Shown: piece after piece, positions 43,129 through 51,246 of the stretch | Position numbering within the stretch: the stretch's first letter is position 1 | How the letters are laid out: each line of letters starts with the position of its first letter | Assembly (NCBI GenBank): GCA_032127875.1 | Contig: JAQBHI010000038.1 | Coordinates: 18,294-82,293 of the forward strand | Direction: 5' to 3' | Length of the DNA: 64,000 nucleotides | Source: CADEEV01 sp032127875 | GTDB lineage: Bacteria; Acidobacteriota; Vicinamibacteria; Fen-336 | Made by a program: the position numbers and the translations under genes | Notes under the pieces: model-generated | Told to the model about the DNA's origin: nothing | The model's input: the letters and a program-made list of their open reading frames with translations, nothing else | Databases searched by the model: none

Positions 43129-44427
43129 TCAGGGCGGCGGCGCCTCCTCGGCCTGTTGCGACTGAACCAGGCTCATCGCTACCGAGGCGCCGAGCACCAG
43201 CCCGAGCAGCGCCCCGAGCACCCAGCGGCGAGCCTGGAAGGGCGGCGCGAGTGGGCCACGCCAGGCATCCCAGGCGAGACCTGCATAGACGAAGAGCAGC
43301 GGCAGCAGCGGGAGGCGATAGCGAGCGAAGCCGTGCGTCGCCACGTGCAGGAGCGTGTAGTAGGCGCCGAAACCCAGGAGCAGCGCCTGGCTGCGCGCAA
43401 CGGGCGCCCTCATCACGCCCACTACGAAGAGCGCCAGCACGACCAGGTACGGCACGACGCTGGCCAGCCAGGCGAGACGGTAGCCGAGCGCCGAGACGGG
43501 CCCGTAGGCCTCGCGCCGTAGATGAGCGAGCGCCAGGCTGTCCGCCTCCCACAGCCGCGGCATTTCGTCACGTAGCTTCTCGAAGATCCACTCGGGTTGT
43601 CGAGCGGCGATCACCGCCAGGCCCATATGGCGCGCGTGCCGGTACTTCTCGATCCGCCCCGGCACCTGGGCGTAGAGGGCGTAGACCTCCTCGCGCGACA
43701 ACCCCGCATTGCCCTGCCAAAGGTTGAGACCGCCCGCCGTCGAGACCGGCACGAGGGCGTCGTAGACGACGAGATTGCGAGCGGTCCATGGCAGCACGGT
43801 GCAGGCAGCCGCCAGCAAGAACGCGGTGCCGCGCGCGAGGGCGCGGCGCCGGGCCCGGCCCAGGGCCAGCCAGATGGCAGCAAGCGGCGCGAAATACAGC
43901 GCAGTCTCGCGGGTCAGGATCGCGAGCCCGTAGAGCAGACCTGCGAACAGTGCGGCTGCTCGATCGCCTTCGATGTCGGCGGCGACCAAGCGCTCGAAGG
44001 CCCACCAGAGCAGCACCAGGAAGAGCGTCTCGGACCAGAAGTGGGCCGAGAACCAGACCAGATCGGGGTAGAACGCGGCGATGGCCGCTGCAGCGGCGCC
44101 GGCACGCACGCCGAGGACCGCAGCGCCCACGCGGCCTACGGCGGGGATGAGCAGGGCGGAGACGAAGACCTGGCACCACTTCGCAGCCGTGAGCGAGCCG
44201 AAGAGCCCAAGCGACACGGCGATGAAATACGGGTACACCGGTGGATAGAAGATGAGCCGCGTCGCGGTTGGCGAGAAAGCCACTGCCGGGCTTGCGATCT
44301 CGGCGCCCCAGGCGGTCCAGGCGTGCTCGTCGCCGACCAGTTGCGCCGTGGGTTCGAGTAGCAGGAACAGGATCCGGAGCGCGAGGCCGGCGAGTGTCAG
44401 CCGCAGAAAGAAGGGCTTGGGCTCCAT
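43129..44427 (-). CDS. GT39-family membrane glycosyltransferase
   Basis: This 432-residue polytopic protein has ~10 membrane helices. The first loop contains LVGDEHAWTAWGAEIAS, matching the DE-type catalytic Asp/Glu pair of PMT/ArnT-like enzymes, followed by IFYPPVYPYFIAV. It likely transfers a sugar from a polyprenyl-phosphate donor outside the membrane. It stands alone on its strand, converging with the GT4 gene and diverging from the phosphatase gene across a 49-bp gap that contains a 12-bp palindrome. The C-terminal tail SLVQSQQAEEAPPP is unstructured. Confidence 0.83.
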   Translation of the reverse strand: MEPKPFFLRLTLAGLALRILFLLLEPTAQLVGDEHAWTAWGAEIASPAVAFSPTATRLIFYPPVYPYFIAVSLGLFGSLTAAKWCQVFVSALLIPAVGRVGAAVLGVRAGAAAAAIAAFYPDLVWFSAHFWSETLFLVLLWWAFERLVAADIEGDRAAALFAGLLYGLAILTRETALYFAPLAAIWLALGRARRRALARGTAFLLAAACTVLPWTARNLVVYDALVPVSTAGGLNLWQGNAGLSREEVYALYAQVPGRIEKYRHARHMGLAVIAARQPEWIFEKLRDEMPRLWEADSLALAHLRREAYGPVSALGYRLAWLASVVPYLVVLALFVVGVMRAPVARSQALLLGFGAYYTLLHVATHGFARYRLPLLPLLFVYAGLAWDAWRGPLAPPFQARRWVLGALLGLVLGASVAMSLVQSQQAEEAPPP

Positions 44428-44446
44428 CGGGATCGTGCCGCGACCT

Positions 44447-44458
44447 TAACACGTGTTA
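44447..44458. promoter_or_regulatory. 12-bp perfect palindrome (TAACACGTGTTA) between divergent genes
   Basis: TAACACGTGTTA lies in the 49-bp gap between the GT39 gene (minus, start 44427) and the phosphatase gene (plus, start 44477). Each half reads GTGTTA on its strand, like the recurring extended -10 of the window, so the palindrome could be two overlapping divergent promoters, an operator, or both. Confidence 0.5.
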
Positions 44459-44476
44459 CAACGAGGGACCTTGGCG

Positions 44477-45118
44477 GTGAAGCGACTGGTGGTTTTCGAT
44501 CTCGACGGGACGCTCGTGGACTCGACGCGGGACATCGCGACGGCCTTTGGCGTCGCTATCGAGCGGGTCGCGCCCGGCACGGCACCGCTCGATCTCGACG
44601 TCGTCCGTGCGCTGATCGGTCACGGGGCCAGGAACCTGGTGGCACGGGGCCTCGAACGCATCGGCCTCCCCCACGACCCGGCCACGGTGCTGCCGGTTTT
44701 TCTCGAGGCCTACGCCGCCTGCCTGCTCGACACGACGCGGCTCTACCCGGGCACGGCCGAGACGCTGGCCGCACTCACCGGCCGCACGCTGAGCGTGCTT
44801 ACCAACAAGCCGGGCGGGCTGTCGCGCTCGATCCTGGAGGGACTCGGCGTCGATGCTCGCTTCGCACGGGTCGTGGGTGGCGGCGACGGGCCGGCGAGCA
44901 AACCCGATCCGGCCGGGCTTCTCCTGCTGATGAAGGAGTTCGCAGCGACGCCGGCCGAGACGCTGATGGTCGGAGACTCGCCCGTGGACGTGGCCACGGC
45001 GCGGGCCGCGGGAGTCGAGATCGCTGGAGTCCTCTACGGCCTCGACCCCGCAAACCTGAGGGAGGCTCGGCCGGATTTTGCGATCAGCCACCCGGAACAG
45101 CTGCTCGAAGTGTGCTAA
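44477..45118 (+). CDS. gph: HAD-family phosphoglycolate phosphatase-like hydrolase
   Basis: This 213-residue cytoplasmic phosphatase shows all HAD motifs in order: VVFDLDGTLVDST (nucleophile and acid Asp), LSVLTNKPG (motif II Thr), SKPDPAGLL (motif III Lys) and MVGDSPVDVATARAAGV (motif IV). The cap is alpha-helical, and the length and IGHGARNLVARGLERIG fit Gph, which removes 2-phosphoglycolate. Other HAD substrates cannot be excluded. The GTG at 44477 was chosen because GAGGGA lies 8 bp before it; TTG at 44471 and GTG at 44453 are weaker. It is followed by the HD-GYP gene with a promoter-like element over its stop codon. Confidence 0.85.
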   Translation: MKRLVVFDLDGTLVDSTRDIATAFGVAIERVAPGTAPLDLDVVRALIGHGARNLVARGLERIGLPHDPATVLPVFLEAYAACLLDTTRLYPGTAETLAALTGRTLSVLTNKPGGLSRSILEGLGVDARFARVVGGGDGPASKPDPAGLLLLMKEFAATPAETLMVGDSPVDVATARAAGVEIAGVLYGLDPANLREARPDFAISHPEQLLEVC

Positions 45119-45121
45119 CCT
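45112..45121 (+). promoter_or_regulatory. Extended -10-like element (GTGCTAACCT)
   Basis: GTGCTAACCT overlaps the phosphatase stop codon and lies 25 bp before the HD-GYP ATG (45147). It fits the recurring TGC-TAnnnT pattern. Spacing to the start is like that at 7182 and 52634. Confidence 0.35.
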
Positions 45122-45146
45122 ATCGAGAAGTCAGGACTTTCTGCCC

Positions 45147-47120
45147 ATGGCCAGCATTTTGATCTGGGGCCGGGCCCGCGACGTGCTCGCGGGCGACCTG
45201 CCACCCGGTATCTCGGCGCGGGAGGTTGGCTCGCTCGCCGAGTTGCAGTCGCAGCTCGACGGCAAGGCCGGCACCCTGGTCCTGGCCGAGCCCGAGAAGC
45301 TGGAGGCCGAGCGCAGCGCCCTCGAAGCCTGGCTCAAGGCCGACGGCCAGCTCCAGGCGCTGTTCGTCGCCGTCTCCGAATCCGAGGCGGCCGAGGAGAC
45401 CCTGAAGCGCTTTCCCTTCCTGGACGACCTGATCTTCAAGCCGCTGACGCCCGGCCGGATGCGGCTGCGCCTGGACCGGGCGCTCGACACGATCCACAAC
45501 CGGCGCGTGATCAGGCAGCTCGACCAGGCGCTCGCCCGCAAGAGCGAGGAGCTGCACGAGCTCAACAAGATCGGCGTCGCGCTCTCGGCCGAGCGCGACA
45601 TCGACAAGCTGCTCGAGTTGATCCTGGTCAAGTGCCGCGAGATCACCGTGGCCGATGCCGGCAGCCTGTACCTGGTCGAGCGCGGCAAGGATGGGGCCAC
45701 GCAGACCGACGACAGGCTGCGCTTCAAGCTGGCGCAGAACGACTCGGTCCAGGTCCCCTTCGAGGAATTCACGATGCCGCTGGCCGAGACCTCGATCGCG
45801 GGCTACGTGGCGCTCTCGGGTCAGGTCGTGAACGTGGCCGACGCCTACCACCTGCCGCCAGGCTCGCCCTTCAAGTTCCCGCGCTCGTGGGACGAAAAAT
45901 CCGGCTACCGCACGATGTCGATGCTGGTCGTGCCGATGCGCGATCACAAGGACGAGGTGATCGGCGTCGTCCAGCTCATCAACAAGAAGCGCGACGCCAA
46001 GACCGTGCTACAGCCCGTCGCGCTGGTGAGCGAATCGGTCATCTCGTTCACCTCGGTCGACGAGGAGCTGGTGAGCTCGCTCGCGAGCCAAGCGGCGGTC
46101 GCGTTCGAGAACACGCTGCTGATCCAGAACATCCGGCGGCTGTTCGAGTCCTTCGTGGAGGCCTCGGTCACGGCGGTCGAATCGCGCGACCCGACGACGT
46201 CCGGGCACTCGCGACGCGTCGCGACGCTCACCTGCGGTCTCGCCGAGAGGGTGGACGGCAGCGAGTCGGAGCACTTCCGCGGCATGCGCTTCAGCCGCGA
46301 CCAGATCAAGGAAATCCATTACGCGAGCCTGCTCCACGACTTCGGCAAGGTCGGCGTGCGCGAGAAGGTGCTGATCAAGGGCAAGAAGCTGTACGTGGGC
46401 GAGATGCTGCTGATCCGCCAACGCATTGCCTACATCAAGCGCACGCTGGAGGCGGAGCACTTCCGCGCCAAGGCCGATCAGGTGATGGCCGCCGCCGCGC
46501 CGGAGTTACTGGCGCAGATGGACCGCGACTACGAGGGGCGCCGCGAGGAAGTCGAGAACATCTTCAGGATGATCAGCCAGGCCAACGAGCCGACGATCCT
46601 CGAAGAGGACAGTTTCCGGGCCCTCATGGACCTGCCCAACCGCAGCTACGTAGACATGGACGGGAACCGCCAGCCGTTCCTCTCGCCGAACGAAGTGCAG
46701 GCACTCTCGATCCGCCGCGGCAGCCTCTCGGAGAAGGAGCGGCGCGAAATCGAGAGCCACGTGACGCACACCTTCCGCTTCCTCGCCGAGATTCCCTGGA
46801 CCGGTGAGTTCGCTCGCGTACCGGAGATCGCCTACGCGCATCACGAGAAGTTGGATGGATCGGGATACCCGCGAAAATTGTCGGGCGCGGAGATCCCGAT
46901 CCAGTCGAAGATGATGACGATCTCGGACATCTTCGACGCGCTCGTGGCCTGGGACCGGCCTTACAAGAAGTCGGTGCCGGTTGGAAAGGCCCTCGACATT
47001 CTGCGGGACGAAGCCAGGTGCGGGAAGCTCGACACGCAGTTGCTCACGCTCTTCATCGAGGCCAAGGTCTACGAGAAGACGCTGCCTCGCACCGGCGCCG
47101 AAGCCGAAGTCGCCCGCTAG
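45147..47120 (+). CDS. GAF and HD-GYP domain protein, putative cyclic-di-GMP phosphodiesterase
   Basis: This encodes 657 residues. Residues 1-115 resemble a receiver domain by pattern (FLDDLIFKPLTPGRM like the KP switch) but lack an obvious phosphoacceptor Asp. A helical linker (~125-150) leads to a GAF domain (~150-340: VADAGSLYLVERG, MLVVPMRDHKDEVIGVVQLIN). The HD-GYP domain (~345-640) has SGHSRRVATL, LLHDFGKVGV (HD) and AYAHHEKLDGSGYP (GYP signature). About 165 residues separate HD and GYP, roughly 100 more than in typical members. The enzyme would lower cyclic di-GMP. The ATG at 45147 lies 28 bp after the phosphatase stop. Confidence 0.88.
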   Translation: MASILIWGRARDVLAGDLPPGISAREVGSLAELQSQLDGKAGTLVLAEPEKLEAERSALEAWLKADGQLQALFVAVSESEAAEETLKRFPFLDDLIFKPLTPGRMRLRLDRALDTIHNRRVIRQLDQALARKSEELHELNKIGVALSAERDIDKLLELILVKCREITVADAGSLYLVERGKDGATQTDDRLRFKLAQNDSVQVPFEEFTMPLAETSIAGYVALSGQVVNVADAYHLPPGSPFKFPRSWDEKSGYRTMSMLVVPMRDHKDEVIGVVQLINKKRDAKTVLQPVALVSESVISFTSVDEELVSSLASQAAVAFENTLLIQNIRRLFESFVEASVTAVESRDPTTSGHSRRVATLTCGLAERVDGSESEHFRGMRFSRDQIKEIHYASLLHDFGKVGVREKVLIKGKKLYVGEMLLIRQRIAYIKRTLEAEHFRAKADQVMAAAAPELLAQMDRDYEGRREEVENIFRMISQANEPTILEEDSFRALMDLPNRSYVDMDGNRQPFLSPNEVQALSIRRGSLSEKERREIESHVTHTFRFLAEIPWTGEFARVPEIAYAHHEKLDGSGYPRKLSGAEIPIQSKMMTISDIFDALVAWDRPYKKSVPVGKALDILRDEARCGKLDTQLLTLFIEAKVYEKTLPRTGAEAEVAR

Positions 47121-47123
47121 CCC

Positions 47124-47867
47124 TTGGCCCTGCTCGTGATCGCTCACCGGGGCGACTGCGCCCATCGCCCGGAGAACACGCTGGCGTCGTTCGAGAGCGC
47201 CTTGGCGCTGGGCGCCGAGGTGCTCGAGCTCGATGTACAGCTCAGCCGCGACGGCCACGCAATGGTGCTCCACGACGGCACCCTCGACCGCACCACCAAC
47301 GGTCAGGGGGCCGTGGCCGCCCGAACGCTCGCGGAACTGAAGCAACTCTCGGCAGGCTATGCCCAGCATTTCGGGGTAAGCTTCGCAGCCGAGCGTATCC
47401 CGACGCTCGCCGAAGTCCTGGCCCTCGCCCGAGGCCGCGCGCGCGTGATGATCGAGGTCAAGAAGGAATCGGTCGCGGAGCACAGCCAGACACTGGAGGC
47501 AAGGGTGCTCGAGGCCGTGCGCGACGGCGGCATGGCCGCGGACGTAGTCCTGATCTCTTTCGAGCGGCGCGCGCTGGTCCGCTTCCTGAAGCTGGCGCCC
47601 GAGATCCGGCGCGGCCACCTGTTCTATCGGGCCACGCCCGAAGAAGTCGTGGCGGGTGCGCGCGAGGTGGCGACCGACATCGTGATGCCCGAGAAGGGCA
47701 TGCTCTCCGACGAGCTCGTCGCGGCGTGCCGCTCGGCGGGGCTCAAGCTCGCGACATGGGTCGTGGACGATCCCGCGGAGCTAAGGTCGCTGGCTCGATT
47801 CGAGCTCTACGGCGTCGGTTCGAACCGGCCCGGCGTGCTGCTCGCGGCCCTGCGGGCGGGTGCCTGA
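47124..47867 (+). CDS. ugpQ: Glycerophosphodiester phosphodiesterase
   Basis: This 247-residue enzyme hydrolyses glycerophosphodiesters to glycerol 3-phosphate and an alcohol. The family signature is complete: VIAHRGDCAHRPENTLASF (catalytic His and metal Glu), LELDVQLSRDGHAMVLHDGTLDRTTNG (Asp ligand and second His), IEVKKE, and the late TWVVDDPAEL. There is no signal peptide, so it is cytoplasmic like UgpQ. The start is TTG at 47124, 3 bp after the HD-GYP stop, and the metalloprotease follows after 3 bp, so the three form one operon. Confidence 0.92.
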   Translation: MALLVIAHRGDCAHRPENTLASFESALALGAEVLELDVQLSRDGHAMVLHDGTLDRTTNGQGAVAARTLAELKQLSAGYAQHFGVSFAAERIPTLAEVLALARGRARVMIEVKKESVAEHSQTLEARVLEAVRDGGMAADVVLISFERRALVRFLKLAPEIRRGHLFYRATPEEVVAGAREVATDIVMPEKGMLSDELVAACRSAGLKLATWVVDDPAELRSLARFELYGVGSNRPGVLLAALRAGA

Positions 47868-47870
47868 AGC

Positions 47871-48710
47871 ATGCGTTGGCGGGGACGCCCGGAGAGCGGC
47901 AACGTCGAAGATCGGCGCGGGATGGGAGTCCCGGGCGGCGGCGCCGGGCTCGGCATCGGCGGCGCGCTCCTGATTCTGGCCTTCGCACTGATCACGGGGA
48001 AGGATCCGCGGGCGCTGCTCCAGCTCCTGAGCCAGGTGCAGGAGTCCGTGCCCGAGGCCTCGCTGCCACCGGCCGGCCCCCCGACGGACGAGCTCGGCAA
48101 GTTCGCCTCGGTGGTGCTCGCGGACACCGAAAGCGCGTGGGGCGCGACCTTCTCGGCCGAGGGGCGAAGCTACCAGGCTCCCAGGATGGTTCTGTTTTCA
48201 CGAGCCGTGCGCTCGGCGTGCGGCACGGCCTCCGCGGCGGTGGGGCCCTTTTACTGCCCGAGCGACCGCAAGGTTTATCTGGACCTCTCCTTCTTCGACG
48301 AGCTGTCGCGTCGCTTCGGGGCCCCCGGCGACTTCGCGCAGGCCTACGTGATCGCCCACGAAGTAGGGCACCACGTCCAGAACCTGCTCGGCATCTCCGA
48401 GCGGATCCAGGCGGCACAGCAGCGCGCGGGCTCGGAGGCGGACGCCAACGCGCTTTCGGTCCGCCTGGAACTGCAGGCCGATTGCCTCGCGGGCGTCTGG
48501 GCGAACCACACCAGGATCGAACTGGAGGCGGGCGACGTCGAGGAAGGCCTGCGCGCCGCGGCGGCCATCGGCGACGATCGCCTGCAGCGACTCGGCCAGG
48601 GCGAAGTCCAGCCGGAGTCGTGGACACACGGCTCTTCGGAGCAGCGCGTCCACTGGCTGCGCCAGGGCATCGAGTCCGGCAATCTCGACGCATGCAAGGC
48701 AACCTCGTAG
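47871..48710 (+). CDS. Neutral zinc metallopeptidase, YpfJ/KPN_02809 family
   Basis: This encodes 279 residues. It begins MRWRGRPESGNVEDRRG, the conserved N terminus of this family. A membrane segment follows (~26-43, GLGIGGALLILAFALI). The catalytic domain has YVIAHEVGHHVQNLLG (HExxH zinc site) and RLELQADCLAGVWAN with the third ligand Glu, plus the Cys pair CGTASAAVGPFYCP. The peptidase substrate is not known in any member. It converges on the DUF1015 gene, 12 bp away. A 6-bp hairpin (GCTCGC-TAC-GCGAGC, 48718-48732) spans that junction. Confidence 0.92.
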   Translation: MRWRGRPESGNVEDRRGMGVPGGGAGLGIGGALLILAFALITGKDPRALLQLLSQVQESVPEASLPPAGPPTDELGKFASVVLADTESAWGATFSAEGRSYQAPRMVLFSRAVRSACGTASAAVGPFYCPSDRKVYLDLSFFDELSRRFGAPGDFAQAYVIAHEVGHHVQNLLGISERIQAAQQRAGSEADANALSVRLELQADCLAGVWANHTRIELEAGDVEEGLRAAAAIGDDRLQRLGQGEVQPESWTHGSSEQRVHWLRQGIESGNLDACKATS

Positions 48711-48722
48711 GCAGCGGGCTCG

Positions 48723-49949
48723 CTACGCGAGCAATCGATGGATCACCAGTCCCGAGGGCAACTTCGGGTGGAAGAAGGTGCTCTTGGCCGGCATCGACTC
48801 GCCCGCGTCGGCGACGTCTAGAATCTGCCTTACCGGCGTGCCTCGCATCAGGACGGCCATCCGACAGCGCGCCTCGCGCACCGCCTCCGCGGCCTCGCCG
48901 AGCGAGTGTACGTACTCGACCGCCTCGTCGCCGACCCCCAGGCGCGGCAGCACACCGCGATGCAGGAAGTGCGTGTCGAGCGCGCGCAGCGACGGCGCAT
49001 CTCCGACCGCCAGCAGCGACGCTGCCTCGGCGCGAGCCTCGGCCACGAGCGCCCCACCCCCAGGCCAGGCCAGGGCGAAGGCGTAGGGCGCCCGCGACGC
49101 CGCGACGCTGCGAGCCGCCTCCGCGAGCTCCGCGAAGCGCTCGAGCTGGAACTGCCCGGCCAGCTTCGCTTCCGCCTCCTCCGGAGTCGGCCCCGTCGAC
49201 AGGATCCGATGATACGGCAACACCAGCAGCCCCACCGCCTCGATCGGCGTGAAGTAGCCGAACGTGAAGGCGCCGTCGGGGCCGTGCGCGTCACGATAGC
49301 GAAGTGCGGTCGCGTAGCGGTGATGCCCGTCGGCGATGTACGCGGGCGCGCGGCCAAGCAGCGCCCCGAAAGCCGCGACGCGATCCGCTTCGGTGACGCT
49401 CCAAAGACGATGCCCGACCTCGCCGTCGTCCACGAACTGTGCGACCGGTGGCGCGACCAGCACTTCCAGGATGGCGGCGGAGAGCCGGCCGTCGGGATCG
49501 GGACACATCATGAAGATCGGGCTGAAGTTCGCGCGCGTGGCGCTCAGCACGCGCCAACGATCCTGCTTCGCCGCCGCACGCGTCTTCTCGTGCGGTAAGA
49601 CCACGCGCGTCTCGGGGTCTTCGGCGCGGAAGCGAGCCAGCAGGCCGAAACGGCGCAGCGTCCGACCCTCGTGCAAGAACGCCTGCTCGAGGACATACAG
49701 GGCTTCTCGCTCGTCTTCCCTCAGGACACCTTGGGCCAGGAAGTCCCGATAGCTTCTGCCGGCACTCTCGTAGCCGGCGTCGCCTGGCTCGCGATTCAGG
49801 ATCACGCGCACGATGTTGCGCGGATCGCGCGCGTAGAGCGCATCGCGGTAGGCCGGCGGGATCACGTCGTAGGGCGGCGCCAGCACGCTCGCCAGAGCGG
49901 CATTCGGAACGGCGTAGCGCACGCCGCGGAACGGGCGGATCTCGGGCAA
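48723..49949 (-). CDS. DUF1015 family protein
   Basis: This 408-residue cytoplasmic protein of a conserved family without an established function has the family marks PEIRPFRGVRYAVPN and LAPPYDVIPPAYRDALYARDPRNIVRVIL near the start, and YIADGHHRYATALRYRD in the middle. KSTFFHPKLPSGLVIHRL lies at the C terminus. The length is normal. It follows the FHA/DUF4388 gene by 18 bp and is probably co-transcribed with it. Confidence 0.9.
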   Translation of the reverse strand: MPEIRPFRGVRYAVPNAALASVLAPPYDVIPPAYRDALYARDPRNIVRVILNREPGDAGYESAGRSYRDFLAQGVLREDEREALYVLEQAFLHEGRTLRRFGLLARFRAEDPETRVVLPHEKTRAAAKQDRWRVLSATRANFSPIFMMCPDPDGRLSAAILEVLVAPPVAQFVDDGEVGHRLWSVTEADRVAAFGALLGRAPAYIADGHHRYATALRYRDAHGPDGAFTFGYFTPIEAVGLLVLPYHRILSTGPTPEEAEAKLAGQFQLERFAELAEAARSVAASRAPYAFALAWPGGGALVAEARAEAASLLAVGDAPSLRALDTHFLHRGVLPRLGVGDEAVEYVHSLGEAAEAVREARCRMAVLMRGTPVRQILDVADAGESMPAKSTFFHPKLPSGLVIHRLLA

Positions 49950-49967
49950 GGGCTCTCCTTTGGTGTC

Positions 49968-51185
49968 CTACGAGGCGGAAGAGGTGTAGTCGATCTTGTA
50001 GACCAGGCGCGCCGTGCCGACACGGATCTCGTCGCCAGCCTTGAGCGAGCCGGTCTCGACGCGCCGGCCGTTCACGTAGGTCCCGTTCCGGCTCTTGAGG
50101 TCGACCACCGTGAAGCCGTCCATGGCTCGATCGACGCGCGCATGAAACGACGAAACCTTCGGGTCGGAGATCACGATGTCGTTGTTGCGATGCCGCCCGA
50201 GCGTGTGCGTGTCGCGCGTGAGAAGGACAGAGGTCTCATTGCCGTCCTTGATGATCGCCAGGCGGCTCACGATCACCTTGGTGGAGGCGGCCATGTACTG
50301 CACCGCCTTCGCGTTCACGACCTCCTTGGTGTCGTCGTCGAGGCGGCGCGCAAGGAAGGCCTGGTTGAACTCCACTTCCACGGGCAGCGCGGCTGGCGGT
50401 TCGCTCATGTGGTAGGTCCCCTCGGCAATGACATCTGGCGCTTCGGCTTTGCCTTCCGGCGTCTCGGGCAGGGGCGGGGCCAGCGCGATGAACTTGGCCT
50501 GGAGCAGATGGAAGAGGATCTGGAGCGTGGCCAGCTCGTCGGGATTCCCGGCGAGCCGGCAGATCTCGTTCAGGCTGCGGCGCCCGTCCACGAGGAAGAA
50601 GACCTGCCACTCTTCCTTCGTGAACGTGACACTCTGTTTGACGCGCTCGGGATTCGCGACGGCCTCGATCACCATATTGAGATCCGGGAAGACGTCCGCC
50701 AGGCGGCCCCGCTCGTCGAGGCGTCTGACGCCCTCCATGATCAGGTTCTGGAGATCCATCTCGAGCGTGACGGCTGCAGCCGGCGGCGGCACCTTGTCGT
50801 AGAAGACGAACGTGCCTTCGCGCCATTCGAAGGTGTCGAAGATCACTTCCGAGACCTGGACCTTGAGATAACTTGCTAGCTCGTCCTCGGTGAGGAGCTT
50901 CTGCGCCAGCAGGATCTGGCCCAGGCGAAAACCGCGGCCCTGGCGTTCGAGCGCCTTTTCGAGCACCGGCGCCGAAACCTTGCCCATGCGCACGAGCAGG
51001 CTGCCCAGGCGCAGCGCCTCGCGGGTCGAGGTCGCGAACACGGGCCGCCCGCCGCGCAGGAAGAGCTTCGTCTCCTGGCCCTCACGCTCGAGAACCAGAA
51101 CGCCCGTCCGGCGGCCCATGTTGAGGAACGTGAGGAGGTCGGGCGCCTCGAAGCGGTCGAGGTTCCCCTCGAGGATCTTCTCCAT
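49968..51185 (-). CDS. DUF4388 and FHA domain protein
   Basis: This encodes 405 residues. The N-terminal ~230 residues are DUF4388/PATAN-like (MEKILEGNLDRFEAPDLLTF, TGVLVLEREGQETKLFLRGG, then LGQILLAQKLLTEDELASYL). This module is found in gliding, social and developmental regulators of Myxococcota and related phyla. The C-terminal FHA domain (~310-400) has LGRHRNNDIVISDPKVSSFH and KSRNGTYVNG, i.e. all phosphothreonine-binding residues. It should bind a Thr-phosphorylated partner; the receptor Ser/Thr kinase at 53329 is the nearest candidate (inference). Confidence 0.9.
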   Translation of the reverse strand: MEKILEGNLDRFEAPDLLTFLNMGRRTGVLVLEREGQETKLFLRGGRPVFATSTREALRLGSLLVRMGKVSAPVLEKALERQGRGFRLGQILLAQKLLTEDELASYLKVQVSEVIFDTFEWREGTFVFYDKVPPPAAAVTLEMDLQNLIMEGVRRLDERGRLADVFPDLNMVIEAVANPERVKQSVTFTKEEWQVFFLVDGRRSLNEICRLAGNPDELATLQILFHLLQAKFIALAPPLPETPEGKAEAPDVIAEGTYHMSEPPAALPVEVEFNQAFLARRLDDDTKEVVNAKAVQYMAASTKVIVSRLAIIKDGNETSVLLTRDTHTLGRHRNNDIVISDPKVSSFHARVDRAMDGFTVVDLKSRNGTYVNGRRVETGSLKAGDEIRVGTARLVYKIDYTSSAS

Positions 51186-51203
51186 CCTTTTGAAAGCCGC
51201 GCG

Positions 51204-51213
51204 ATTGTAGCAC
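51204..51213 (-). promoter_or_regulatory. Extended -10 promoter element (GTGCTACAAT)
   Basis: On the minus strand GCGTGCTACAATCGCGCGG lies 18 bp before the ATG of the FHA/DUF4388 gene (51185). It shares 12 consecutive bases with the element before the cupredoxin gene (52634). Confidence 0.5.
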
Positions 51214-51246
51214 GCGGCCCCGCCCCGTCATCGCGCGACCAGCGCC

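Noticed and set aside
48718..48732. Hairpin GCTCGC-TAC-GCGAGC as a terminator between the metalloprotease and DUF1015 genes
   Set aside because: The stem is only 6 bp, has no T-run on either strand and overlaps the DUF1015 stop codon.
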